DNA from: Umezawaea sp049997955
Lineage (GTDB): Bacteria; Actinomycetota; Actinomycetes; Mycobacteriales; Pseudonocardiaceae
DNA length: 64,000 nt
NCBI GenBank assembly: GCA_049997955.1
Contig: JAEBDY010000003.1
Location: forward strand, 496,001-560,000
Reading direction: 5' to 3'
The notes beneath the pieces are model-generated. The model was not told the origin of the DNA. It saw nothing but the letters and a program-made list of their open reading frames with translations, and ran no database searches. Positions 24,524 to 33,295 of this stretch are shown here, one piece after another (within the stretch, counting starts at the first letter, position 1; the number at the start of each line of letters is the position of its first letter). The position numbers and the translations under genes are program-made.

Positions 24524-25153
24524 TCAGACCAGGGACGGGACGGGCAGCGCGCCCAGCTCGGCTCGTGTCCGCTTCGGGCTCAACACCCGCATGCCCGCCC
24601 GCGCGCAGCGCCGCACGACGTCCGGGTGCTCCCGCAGCAGCCGCAGACCCCGTCTCGCCAGCACCGGGATGGGCTTCCGCGCCTCGACGACGTCCCGCGC
24701 GAACCGCCGGACGAACGTCACGAAGGCGTTGGGCGACAACACGATGGCGTCCACCAGCACCCCGGCGTCGCGGCACTCCCGCACGAGCCGGTCGGCGAAC
24801 AGGCCCTCGGCGATGAACGCGGGCGCGTCCCCGAGCACCACGGCGTGGCACCCGGTCTTGCGGCTCTCGCCGAGCGAGTAGGTCGGCGCCTCGACCCGAC
24901 CGGTCCGCGCCAGCTCGACCACCGCGGCCAGCGCCGCGGCGGTGTCCCACGACCCCGCCGCGTCCCAGTCCGCCAACCCCGTCGAGTCACGGGGGAGCAG
25001 CGGATCGTCACCGTCGCGGTAGAAGTCGTCCAGCCGCAGGACCGGCCACCCGAGGTGGGCGGCGAGGTGGGACTTGCCCGAGCCGGACGGGCCGGCGAGC
25101 AACACGGCGCGCGCGTGAACGTGAGGTGACGGCACGGGGCACCATTCTTGCAC
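24524..25153 (-). CDS. Uridine kinase-like P-loop protein
   Basis: 209-residue P-loop kinase of the uridine kinase/phosphoribulokinase family. Walker A GPSGSGKSHLA, then LRLDDFYRDGDDP (the catalytic/lid acidic motif typical of uridine kinases) and FIAEGLFAD. The GTG at 25153 gives the longest frame, but later GTG codons in the first 15 codons are possible. It lies 39 bases downstream of the M20 hydrolase gene on the same strand, so it may be the last gene of that operon. Nucleoside salvage or modification of another small hydroxyl compound are both conceivable. Confidence 0.75.
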   Translation of the reverse strand: MQEWCPVPSPHVHARAVLLAGPSGSGKSHLAAHLGWPVLRLDDFYRDGDDPLLPRDSTGLADWDAAGSWDTAAALAAVVELARTGRVEAPTYSLGESRKTGCHAVVLGDAPAFIAEGLFADRLVRECRDAGVLVDAIVLSPNAFVTFVRRFARDVVEARKPIPVLARRGLRLLREHPDVVRRCARAGMRVLSPKRTRAELGALPVPSLV

Positions 25154-25192
25154 AGGTGGTCATCCGCGGCGCGCGTCGACAGCGGACCCGTG

Positions 25193-26695
25193 CTAGCGGA
25201 CGCGCAGGTGGGAGAGCATCCGGTGAACGAGGTCCGTGCCGTCGAGCAGCGCCTGCGTCCGGACGCGCTCGTCGGTGCCGTGCATCCGGGTCACCGTGTC
25301 GCCGTCGACGGCGTAGGGGTACAGGCCGTACACCGGGATCCCCTTGGCCCGCCAGGGGCCCGCGCTCGTGGCCGCCTCGAACTGGGACGCCGCGGTGCCC
25401 GCGCCGGGGTACGTCTCGCGGACCGCGGCGCGCCACAGGGCGTAGACGTCGGTGTCCAGGCTCGACGGTGGCCGGGCCAGCGACGCGCGCACCCGGTCGA
25501 CCACCTGCTCCTCCGTCTCGCCGGGGCGGCCCACCACGGCCAGTTCGACCCGGTCCGGCTCCAGCAGCCCGCGCAGGTCGGCGAGGCACGCCGCCGGATC
25601 GTCGCCGTCCGGCAGGAAGCCCACGCGGACGTGGGCCTGGGCCCGTGCCGGGATGATGCCCGTGTACACCCCCGCCTGCAGTCCGATGAACGACAGCGTG
25701 GTGCCCAGCATCGGCCTGTGCACCCACGGGTGGCCGCTGCGGCGGACCACCTCGGCGCCCGCCCGGTCCAGTTCGGACTGGTCGGTCGCGGTCAGCATCG
25801 CGCGAAGCGCGGCCGCGAACCGGCGGTCGTCGGTGTGCCGGGCCAGTTCGGTGAAGTAGTCGCGGGACAGCGGGGTCAGGCGGATCGCCGGGCGGTACCC
25901 GTGCAGCCGTTCCAGCGCGCGGCCGAGCCGGGGCATCGCCTGGTCGTCGTCGGGGTGCGAGGTGTGGGTGGCCGTGCCGCGGGCGGTCAGCGCCACGAGC
26001 ATCGAGGTGCGGTCGCGGCACGTGAGCGACGCCAGGACCGGGGTGGTGCCGTCCCGCCCGGCCAGCGTCCAGCCGCCCTCGGTGATCACCGTGCCCGCCC
26101 GCACCTTGTCGTAGTGGTTGTCCACCAGCCACTGGGCGCCGTAGGAACCGCCCTCCTCGTCGCAGTCGGACAGGAAGAGCACGTCGCGGTCGAAGACCGC
26201 GCCCTCCCGGACGTGGCGCAGCACCGCCGCGGTGAACACCGCGGCCGCGCCCTTCATGTCCACCGCGCCCCGGCCGTACAGCCAGCCGTCCTCCACGGTG
26301 CCGCCGTACGGGTCACGCGTCCAGTCGGCCCGGTCCGCGGTCACCACGTCCGAGTGCGCCGTGAACAGCAGCGGGGGTTTGTCACCGCCCCGGACCCTGG
26401 CGAGGAAGTGCACGTTGTCGGGCTGGGGCGTCGGGATGATCTCCGTGCCGACCCCGGCGGCCTGCCAGAGCCGCGTCAGGAACCGAGCGTGCGGCAACGT
26501 CACCGCGCCCGTGCCGGTGTCCGTGCTGCCACGGGCGGACTGCGACGTGTCGAACCCGATCATCGCCGCCGCGAGCGCCACCGGGTCGGTGCCGTCCACG
26601 TCGACCGTCGGGTCCGCCGTCGGTGACGGCAGCGCTCCGGTGACGGCGGCCGTGCCACTGGCGAGGAGGAAGTCCCTGCGGGACCACGGGCTCAT
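25193..26695 (-). CDS. Tat-exported M20-family peptidase/deacylase
   Basis: 500-residue zinc-dependent M20 hydrolase (ArgE/DapE/carboxypeptidase fold), which cleaves N-acyl amino acids or dipeptides. The N-terminus SRRDFLLASGTAAVTGA is a twin-arginine signal, so it acts outside the membrane after folding. Metal and catalytic motifs: FTAHSDVV, GAVDMKG, DCDEEGGS, TEGG and the late His in MHGTD. ATG start at 26695 overlaps the MFS gene stop (ATGA). Next to an exporter and biosynthetic enzymes, it may unmask or recycle an exported acylated or peptide product; that is inferred. Confidence 0.88.
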   Translation of the reverse strand: MSPWSRRDFLLASGTAAVTGALPSPTADPTVDVDGTDPVALAAAMIGFDTSQSARGSTDTGTGAVTLPHARFLTRLWQAAGVGTEIIPTPQPDNVHFLARVRGGDKPPLLFTAHSDVVTADRADWTRDPYGGTVEDGWLYGRGAVDMKGAAAVFTAAVLRHVREGAVFDRDVLFLSDCDEEGGSYGAQWLVDNHYDKVRAGTVITEGGWTLAGRDGTTPVLASLTCRDRTSMLVALTARGTATHTSHPDDDQAMPRLGRALERLHGYRPAIRLTPLSRDYFTELARHTDDRRFAAALRAMLTATDQSELDRAGAEVVRRSGHPWVHRPMLGTTLSFIGLQAGVYTGIIPARAQAHVRVGFLPDGDDPAACLADLRGLLEPDRVELAVVGRPGETEEQVVDRVRASLARPPSSLDTDVYALWRAAVRETYPGAGTAASQFEAATSAGPWRAKGIPVYGLYPYAVDGDTVTRMHGTDERVRTQALLDGTDLVHRMLSHLRVR

Positions 26696-28074
26696 CGAGA
26701 CCTCCGAATGGTGAACGGGACCAGCGCGGACAACGCGAACGCGGCGGCGGTGACGCCGAAGGCGAGGTGGTACGCCGAGGCCGTCGGCCACTGGGTGCCC
26801 GCGACCCGGTCGCCGCTGAGCACCGTGCCCATCACCGCGCTGCCGGTGGCGGAGCCGACCGTGCGCAGCACCGCGTTCATGCCGTTGGCGACGCCCGTGC
26901 GGTCGGCGGGCACCGCGTCGTTGAGGTAGGTGGGGATGGCGGCGAACGCCAGCCCGGTGCCGACGCCGAAGAGGCCGCTCGCCAGGTAGAGGACGGCCAC
27001 GTCGTGCCGCACGACGAGCAGGCCGATGCCCACCGCGCTGAGGAAACCGCCCAGCGCCAACGTCGGGCGCGGCCCCCGCCAGGTCAGGGTGGCGCGGCCG
27101 ATCACCCCGGCGGCCAGGTTGCCCGCCGAGTTCGGCAGCAGCATCAGGCCCGCGCCCAGCGCGGTCGCGCCGAACCCGATGCCGAGTTCCACGGGCGCCT
27201 GGGCCACGCTGCTCATGGCGATGAACGAGCCGTACATGCCGAAGCCGGTCAGCGCGGCGGCCACGTTGCTGAGCGCGACGGTGCGCGACGCCAGCATCGA
27301 CAGGTCGACGATCGGGTAGCGCGCCCGGCGTTCCACCAGGCACCAGACGACCAGGGACACCACGGCCACGACGAGCGAGCCGCTGACGCGCCAGTCGGTC
27401 CAGCCCCAGACGTTGCCCTGGCTGATGGCGACGAGCAACGCCGCCAGCCACACCGCCAGGGTGAGGGCGCCCCACGGGTCGGAGCCACCAGCCCGGACCT
27501 CGGGGCGGCGGTTCGGCACCACCGCGGCGACCGCCACCAGACCCACCGCGCCGAGCGCCAGCATCATCCAGAACACCGACTGGTACGGCCAGGTCTCGAC
27601 CAGCACCCCGCCCGCCACCACCCCCAGCGCGCTGCCGAGCCCCATGCTGACGCTGACCATCGCGAACCCACCCGCGACGCGGTCCTTCGGGATCTCCGCG
27701 CGGATGAGGCTGATCGCCAGGGGCAGGACCCCGGCACCCGCGCCCTGGAGCACCCGAGCCGCGACCAGCAGCGGGAACGAGTGCGTCAGAGCGGCCAGCA
27801 GGGCGCCGATCGACGCCACGAGCAGGCACCCCATGAGCACCGGCTTGTGCCCGCGGACGTCGCCGAGCCTGCCGAGCAGGGGCGTGCCGACGGCCGCGGC
27901 CAGCAGGTTCGCGGTCATCACCCAGCTCACCTCGGCCGCGGACACGCCGAACTCGCCGGACAGGGACGGCAGCACCGGCACCACCGCGGTCTGGGCGACC
28001 GGCGCCACGACCATCGCCAGCAGCAGCGCGGGCAGCAGGCGGGTCGACCACGTGGTCTCGGGGACGACGGTCAC
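26692..28074 (-). CDS. MFS drug/metabolite exporter (DHA2-like)
   Basis: 460-residue major facilitator with about 14 hydrophobic segments, the DHA2 pattern of proton-driven exporters. Motif A is present as GRLGDVRGHKPVL and motif C-like AGAGVLPLAISLI. The GTG start at 28074 overlaps the previous enzyme gene (GTGA) and its stop overlaps the M20 gene. It probably exports the product of the enzymes encoded upstream. Confidence 0.9.
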   Translation of the reverse strand: MTVVPETTWSTRLLPALLLAMVVAPVAQTAVVPVLPSLSGEFGVSAAEVSWVMTANLLAAAVGTPLLGRLGDVRGHKPVLMGCLLVASIGALLAALTHSFPLLVAARVLQGAGAGVLPLAISLIRAEIPKDRVAGGFAMVSVSMGLGSALGVVAGGVLVETWPYQSVFWMMLALGAVGLVAVAAVVPNRRPEVRAGGSDPWGALTLAVWLAALLVAISQGNVWGWTDWRVSGSLVVAVVSLVVWCLVERRARYPIVDLSMLASRTVALSNVAAALTGFGMYGSFIAMSSVAQAPVELGIGFGATALGAGLMLLPNSAGNLAAGVIGRATLTWRGPRPTLALGGFLSAVGIGLLVVRHDVAVLYLASGLFGVGTGLAFAAIPTYLNDAVPADRTGVANGMNAVLRTVGSATGSAVMGTVLSGDRVAGTQWPTASAYHLAFGVTAAAFALSALVPFTIRRSR

Positions 28075-28973
28075 GCGCCGGTCCGCCCCCTCACCACGTG
28101 CGCCGCCGCGACCAGGTCGAGGAAGGCGTGCCCGGTCGAGCTGAAGATCGTCCGCTCGACGCGCAGCGAGTCACCCGCCGCCAGCACGTCCTCCAGTTCC
28201 AGCGCGGTCCTGTGGACCTCCCCCGCCTCGGCGATCGCGGTGGCCCGGTCCTCGACGACGAGCGTGCTCGCCGCGAGCAGGTCACCGCCGACCTCGCGCG
28301 ACGTCGGGGTGTGCGAGCCCATGCAGTTGACGTGCACGGGCGCCACCACGGAACCGCCGGTCAGCAGCGGTTCGCTCGACGTGGTGGCCGTGCAGACGAC
28401 GTCCTGCCGCTCCACCGCGTCCGCGAGGTCACGGGCGACCCGGACCTCGACCCCGTCACCGAACAGCGTCCGCGCCCGCGCCGCGAACCTCCGGGCCCGG
28501 TGGAGGTCGCGGCCGTGCACCGTCACGGCGGCGAGGTCGCGCACCGCCTTCACCCCGAGAACCTGCTGCCACGCGAGCACTCCGGTCCCCACCACGCCGA
28601 GCGTGCGCGCCTCGCGGATCGCGCACCGGTCCGTCACCAGCGCCGTCACCGCCGCGCACTTCACGTTCGTCAGCGCCGCGCCGTCGAGCACCGCCAGCAG
28701 CTCGCCGGTGGTGGTCGAGAACACGACCACCACCGCCGTGATCGTGGGTTTCCCCGGCTTCTCCACCAGCGCCGCGACCTTGGTGACGAAGACGCCGTGC
28801 GCCCGGCTGATCGAGGGCATCGCACCGAACACCGAGTACGGGTCACCCCACTCGGCCATGAACCGCCGCGGTGTCGACGCCTTGTGCCGGTCGCCCGCGG
28901 CGAGCGCTTCCGCGAGCTCGGCCACCAGGGCGGGCAGGTCGGCGGCGACGTCCGTCAGACGCGCGGGGAGCAC
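28071..28973 (-). CDS. Ornithine cyclodeaminase/mu-crystallin family enzyme
   Basis: 300-residue NAD(P)-dependent enzyme of the OCD/mu-crystallin family. The Rossmann glycine motif is LGVVGTGVLAWQQ, followed by TVHGRDLHRARRFA and CTATTSSEPLL. Family members deaminate ornithine to proline, reduce cyclic or open imines, or form N-alkylated amino acids (as SbnB). The GTG start at 28973 gives a 19-base overlap with the MaoC gene; no strong ribosome site is seen. Placed after an alpha-oxoamine synthase it could reduce an imine from the aminoketone product; function is inferred. Confidence 0.85.
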   Translation of the reverse strand: MLPARLTDVAADLPALVAELAEALAAGDRHKASTPRRFMAEWGDPYSVFGAMPSISRAHGVFVTKVAALVEKPGKPTITAVVVVFSTTTGELLAVLDGAALTNVKCAAVTALVTDRCAIREARTLGVVGTGVLAWQQVLGVKAVRDLAAVTVHGRDLHRARRFAARARTLFGDGVEVRVARDLADAVERQDVVCTATTSSEPLLTGGSVVAPVHVNCMGSHTPTSREVGGDLLAASTLVVEDRATAIAEAGEVHRTALELEDVLAAGDSLRVERTIFSSTGHAFLDLVAAAHVVRGRTGA

Positions 28974-29458
28974 GGGATCAGCGCGGAACGGCGGAACGTC
29001 ACGCAGATCGTGCCGTCCTGCTTGCGGCCAGTGGTCTCGAACGTCACGATCCCGTTGTCCGGTCGGGACTTCGACAGGCGCAGGCCGACGATCTCGGTCT
29101 CGGCGTACAGCGTGTCGCCGACGAACACGGGCGCGGGCAGCCGGATGTGCTCCCAACCCAGGTTCGCCACGGCCTTCGCGCTCGTGCCGTTGGTGCTCAT
29201 CCCGCCGACGATGGACAGCGTGACGAGGCTCGACACCAGCGGTTGGCCGAACTCGGTGCCGCGGGCGTACTCGTGGTCGATGTGCAGCGGATGGCTGTTC
29301 AACGCGATCAGCGACTGCCACACGTTGTCCGTCTCCGTGACCGTCCTGCCGGGACGGTGCTCGATCACGTCCCCCAGCTCGAAGTGGTCGTAGTACAGCC
29401 CGTGCGACTCCCGGTACCGCTTGTCGCCGACCGGTTCGAACGCGTAGACCGGCTTCAT
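28955..29458 (-). CDS. MaoC-family hot-dog hydratase
   Basis: 167-residue single hot-dog-fold enoyl-CoA hydratase/dehydratase. The hydratase 2 motif appears as ALNSHPLHIDHEYARGTEFG (catalytic Asp and His), followed by VFVGDTLYAETEI. It most resembles the MaoC proteins encoded beside CitE-like lyases, such as mesaconyl- or itaconyl-CoA type hydratases. The ATG at 29458 overlaps the lyase stop (ATGA). It probably adds water to, or removes it from, a branched or dicarboxylic acyl-CoA used by the neighbouring enzymes. Confidence 0.88.
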   Translation of the reverse strand: MKPVYAFEPVGDKRYRESHGLYYDHFELGDVIEHRPGRTVTETDNVWQSLIALNSHPLHIDHEYARGTEFGQPLVSSLVTLSIVGGMSTNGTSAKAVANLGWEHIRLPAPVFVGDTLYAETEIVGLRLSKSRPDNGIVTFETTGRKQDGTICVTFRRSALIPCSPRV

Positions 29459-30291
29459 CGCCCCTCCAGGAGTTCCAGGATCGCCAGCGCCTTGCGCAGG
29501 AACGGCGGCCCCACCATCGATCCGTCCACGACGCGGATGCCGCCGTGGGTCTGCTCGAAGCTGCGCACGACGTCGTGCGCCCACCTCAACGCGTCCGGCG
29601 TCGGGCTGAAGACCTCGTTCACCACCGGGATCTGCTTCGGGTGCACCACGATCTTCCCGCTGTAGCCCAGGTCCGCGGCCCTGCGCGCCTCGGTGGCCAG
29701 CAGCGTGCTGTCGGTCAGGTCGAACGTCGGCGCGTCCACCGCGACGATGCCCGCCGCGCGGGCGGCCATCACCACCTGCGCGCGGGCGGAGAGCATGCCG
29801 TCCCACGCCAGCGAGGCGCCCATCTCGGCGGCGAAGTCGGCGAGGCCGAAGGTCAGCGCGGTCAACCGGTCGCTGGCCGCTCCGATGCCCATGGCTCCCG
29901 CGACGCCCCGCGGGGTTTCGAGCAACGCCCACAGGTGGCACGACCGGCCCCCGGCGGTGAGGATCTCGTCGACCAGGCGGACCTGCTCGGGCGACTCGAC
30001 CTTCGGCACGACGACCACGTCGGGCTGCACCGGGCTGTCCAGTATGGCCAGCAGGTCGGCGAGACCCTCCCTGGTGTGGATCCCGTTGATCCGGACGCCC
30101 AGCCTGCCGCGCACCTGTTCCGCGCGCAGCCGCGCGAACGCGTCCCGCGCCACCTGCTTGTCCGTGGGCGGGACCGCGTCCTCCAGGTCGATGAGGTTGA
30201 TGTCGGCCCCGCTGTCCTGACCCTTGAGGAACCGCTCGATCGCGAGCGCCGAGGTGACCATGAGCGTGCGCGACAGGTATGCCGCTTTCAT
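29455..30291 (-). CDS. CitE-like CoA-ester lyase (HpcH/HpaI family)
   Basis: 278-residue aldolase/lyase of the HpcH/HpaI family, CitE branch. Key parts: LIDLEDAVPP (metal-site Glu-Asp), VPKVESPEQV, ALLETPRGVAGA (metal-binding Glu), GLADFAAEMGAS, and the C-terminal KIVVHPKQIPVVNEVF typical of malyl/citramalyl-CoA lyases. It reversibly cleaves or forms a beta-hydroxyacyl-CoA. ATG at 30291 lies 11 bases after the synthase stop; its own stop overlaps the MaoC start. Paired with MaoC it likely builds or breaks a malyl- or citramalyl-type CoA. Confidence 0.88.
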   Translation of the reverse strand: MKAAYLSRTLMVTSALAIERFLKGQDSGADINLIDLEDAVPPTDKQVARDAFARLRAEQVRGRLGVRINGIHTREGLADLLAILDSPVQPDVVVVPKVESPEQVRLVDEILTAGGRSCHLWALLETPRGVAGAMGIGAASDRLTALTFGLADFAAEMGASLAWDGMLSARAQVVMAARAAGIVAVDAPTFDLTDSTLLATEARRAADLGYSGKIVVHPKQIPVVNEVFSPTPDALRWAHDVVRSFEQTHGGIRVVDGSMVGPPFLRKALAILELLEGR

Positions 30292-30302
30292 GTCTGCGGT
30301 CC

Positions 30303-31535
30303 CTAGGCGATCGCGTGCGGCAGGACCAGTTCCCGCAGCAGTTCGCAGAACCGGGTCATGTCCTCCCGGTCCACGTCCGCGCGGATCATGATCCGCAACC
30401 CCTCCCGGCCCTGCGAGGTGATCGGGAAGTACACGGGCGCGCTGTAGTAGCCGTGCTCGAAGAGCTGGGTGGACAGCTGGACGGCCAGCGCGGTGTCGCC
30501 GACGGCGATCGCGCGAACCGGCAGCCTGCTCTCCCGCAGCCCGGTCGGCACCAGGTCGTCGAACAGGGCGATGTTCTCCTGCAGCTTCTCCTGGAGCTCG
30601 CCGAGTTCGGGGCTCGCGTGGATCTCCAGGCACGCCCGCAGGCTGCCGAGGTTCGCCACCCCCATGCTCTGCGACCAGCACATGGGGCCCGCGAAGGTGT
30701 TGACGAGACCGGCCACGTCCCGGTCCCGCCTGCCCAGCATGACGATGCCGCCCGAGCAGCCGAACCCCTTCTCCAGCGAGCCCGTGATCAGCGTCAGCGG
30801 GTTGACCTCGTCGAGACCCGACCGGACGAACCCCTCGCCCCGCTCGCCGACCACCGAGATCGCGTGCGAGTCGTCGAACCACAGGAACAGCCCGTACTTG
30901 TCCTGCAGCGCGAGCAGGTCGTCCAGCTTCGCCACGCCGCCCATCGAGTAGGCGCCGTCGGCGATGTAGGCCACCCGCGGGTACTTCTTGCAGATGTCCT
31001 CCAGGTAGTCCATGTCGTTGTGCGGGCTGGTGAACACCGGCGCCTCGTCCGCGCACACCGGTTTCATCACGTCCATGCAGAAGTGGCTGCGCTTGTCGAA
31101 CACGGTCACCCGCGGCTTCCCGTCGACCAGCGCGCCGGAGGCGACGAGCGGGAGCAGGCCCGCGGTCGCCACCGTGCAGGACAACGCGACGTAGCAGTTC
31201 GCCCGCCACACCTCGGAGAACCGGTCCTCCACCTCGCGCATCAGCGCGGGCTGCATCCGCGTCGGCGTGATGCCGAGCCCGGTGATCCGCTCGGCCTGGA
31301 GCGCCTCGATCGCGCCGTCGATCACCGCGGGATGGCGGTTCAGGCCCAGGTAGGAGTACGAACTCATGTTGCGGAACTCGTGGTCGCCCGCGGCCAGCAG
31401 GCCGTCCGGCCCGTTCCGCGCGTACAGGTCGATCAGGCCTGCCGCCTTGGCGGTCTCCCAATTCGGTCGGCTGCGCGCCAGCATCTTCTCGGTGTTGCGA
31501 AAACGGCGCGGCGATTCGACGACGATGTCGGTCAC
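30303..31535 (-). CDS. PLP-dependent alpha-oxoamine synthase
   Basis: 410-residue fold-type I PLP enzyme of the BioF/Kbl/serine palmitoyltransferase family, which condenses an amino acid with an acyl-CoA or acyl-ACP to an aminoketone. Active-site residues: stacking His in DKRSHFCMD, SPHNDMDYLE, PLP-Asp in WFDDSHAISVVG, and Schiff-base Lys in GSLEKGFGCSGG. The usual GGTRxxxG stretch is replaced by GLGITPTRMQPALMREVED, marking an uncommon subfamily. GTG start at 31535 has GGGGGAA 5 bases upstream. It is the first gene of the six-gene operon running to 25193. Amino-acid substrate unknown. Confidence 0.9.
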   Translation of the reverse strand: MTDIVVESPRRFRNTEKMLARSRPNWETAKAAGLIDLYARNGPDGLLAAGDHEFRNMSSYSYLGLNRHPAVIDGAIEALQAERITGLGITPTRMQPALMREVEDRFSEVWRANCYVALSCTVATAGLLPLVASGALVDGKPRVTVFDKRSHFCMDVMKPVCADEAPVFTSPHNDMDYLEDICKKYPRVAYIADGAYSMGGVAKLDDLLALQDKYGLFLWFDDSHAISVVGERGEGFVRSGLDEVNPLTLITGSLEKGFGCSGGIVMLGRRDRDVAGLVNTFAGPMCWSQSMGVANLGSLRACLEIHASPELGELQEKLQENIALFDDLVPTGLRESRLPVRAIAVGDTALAVQLSTQLFEHGYYSAPVYFPITSQGREGLRIMIRADVDREDMTRFCELLRELVLPHAIA

Positions 31536-31900
31536 ACTTCCCCCAGTGGTGCTTTCCGCCTTGTGTCGTTCGTAGGACCCCGATCGCGACCGTATCCGCG
31601 TGGGGAACAGCCCGTCAACGACGTCACCCGATCAGCCGACGATCGCTTCGCGATGCCGCGATTCCACCTGGAAAGGCCTAGCTCCAGGCGGAAACCGCTC
31701 GGAACGCGGATCGCGGGCAGCCGACGGGCAAGCGCTTTCTCATCCTCAGTGGACGGTTGCCGTGAGTCCATTCGCGAGGAAGGCCCCACGCCGGCCGGAC
31801 GTGTCGAGGGCGGGCAGGCGAGGTGGAAGGCCTGCCGGCGTGCAGGGGCGACCGCGGCTCCGAGTACCGGTCCCGTGCCTCCCCAGGTAGGTTCGAACAC
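31536..31900. promoter_or_regulatory. Divergent promoter region, oxoamine-synthase operon and rarA
   Basis: A 365-base gene-free region between two divergently transcribed units. Apart from the ribosome sites at each end and a short CCTGGA/TCCAGG hairpin near 31668-31690, no operator, riboswitch or coding sequence is recognisable. Reading frames crossing it lack ribosome sites and domain content. Confidence 0.4.
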
Positions 31901-33253
31901 GTGAACGAAGGGCTGTTCGACGAGGGTTTGTTCGGCGCCACCCCGGAGGAGCGGGCGGCGCGGATCGCGGCGAACGCGCCGTTGGCGGTGCGGATGCGGC
32001 CCGCGTCGCTGGACGAGGTCGTCGGGCAGGACCACCTGCTGGGGGCGGGTGCGCCGCTGCGGCGGCTGGTGGAGGGGTCGTCGCCCGCGTCGGTGATGCT
32101 CTACGGGCCGCCGGGGACCGGGAAGACGACGCTCGCCACCCTCGTGTCGCAGGCGACCGGGCGGCGGTTCTCCGCGCTGTCCGCGCTGTCGGCGGGAGTC
32201 AAGGAGGTGCGGACGGTGATCGACGAGGCGCGGAAGCGGCTCGTGCGGTCGGGGGAGCAGACCGTCCTGTTCATCGACGAGGTGCACCGGTTCTCCAAGA
32301 CGCAGCAGGACGCGCTGCTGGGGGCGGTGGAGGACCGGATCGTGCTGCTGGTGGCCGCGACCACCGAGAACCCGTACTTCTCCGTCGTGTCCCCGCTGCT
32401 GTCCCGCTCGCTGGTGCTCCAGCTGAAGCCGCTGACGGACGAGGACGTGCGCACGCTGGTGCGGCGCGCGGTCGCGGACGAGCGCGGGCTGGGCGGCACC
32501 GTGACGGTGGCCCAGGACGCCGAGGACCACCTCGTCCGGCTCGCGGGCGGGGACGCGCGGCGGGCGTTGACGGCGCTGGAGGCGGCGGCCGACTCGGCGT
32601 TGCAGGAGCAGGACGGGGTGCTCGACCTGCCGCTGCTGGAGGCGACGGTCGACAGGGCCGCCGTGCGCTACGACCGCGACGGCGACCAGCACTACGACGT
32701 GACGAGCGCGTTCATCAAGTCGATCCGCGGCTCCGACGTGGACGCCGCGCTGCACTACCTGGCCCGCATGATCGAGGCGGGCGAGGACCCCCGGTTCATC
32801 GCGCGGCGGCTGGTGATCCACGCCAGCGAGGACATCGGCATGGCCGACCCGATGGCGCTCCTGGTCGCGACGGCCGCCCAGTCGGCGGTGCAGACGATCG
32901 GCCTGCCGGAGTGCGCGCTGAACCTCGCGCAGGCGGCGATCCACCTCGCGACGGCACCGAAGTCGAACGCCGTGACGACGGCGATCGGCGCGGCGATGGC
33001 GGACGTCCGCCAGGGCGCGACGGGCGCGGTGCCCGCGCACCTGCGCGACGGCCACTACGCGGGCGCGGAGAAGCTCGGCAACGCCAAGGGCTACCGGTAC
33101 CCGCACGACGTGGCGGGGGGCGTGCTCACCCAGCAGTACCCGCCGGACGACCTGGTCGGCCGCGACTACTACCAGCCGACCCCGCGCGGCGCGGAGCGCG
33201 TGCTGTCCGAGCGGCTGCCGAAGCTGCGCCGGGTGATCCGCGGCGAGGACTGA
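31901..33253 (+). CDS. rarA: Replication-associated recombination ATPase RarA (MgsA)
   Basis: 450-residue AAA+ ATPase acting at stalled replication forks. Walker A GPPGTGKTT at residues 69-77, Walker B VLFIDEVHRF, sensor TTENPYFSVV and arginine finger LLSRS. The C-terminal half carries the RarA tetramerisation region (HASEDIGMADP, AKGYRYPHD, QQYPPDDL). GTG at 31901 was chosen for AGGTAGG 8-14 bases upstream and because the family begins near the acidic LFDEGLF; a longer frame from 31823 lacks support. Confidence 0.95.
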   Translation: MNEGLFDEGLFGATPEERAARIAANAPLAVRMRPASLDEVVGQDHLLGAGAPLRRLVEGSSPASVMLYGPPGTGKTTLATLVSQATGRRFSALSALSAGVKEVRTVIDEARKRLVRSGEQTVLFIDEVHRFSKTQQDALLGAVEDRIVLLVAATTENPYFSVVSPLLSRSLVLQLKPLTDEDVRTLVRRAVADERGLGGTVTVAQDAEDHLVRLAGGDARRALTALEAAADSALQEQDGVLDLPLLEATVDRAAVRYDRDGDQHYDVTSAFIKSIRGSDVDAALHYLARMIEAGEDPRFIARRLVIHASEDIGMADPMALLVATAAQSAVQTIGLPECALNLAQAAIHLATAPKSNAVTTAIGAAMADVRQGATGAVPAHLRDGHYAGAEKLGNAKGYRYPHDVAGGVLTQQYPPDDLVGRDYYQPTPRGAERVLSERLPKLRRVIRGED

Positions 33254-33295
33254 TATTCGCGTGCCCGAACGGCGCCGAGGTGCCACCGTGGTGCC

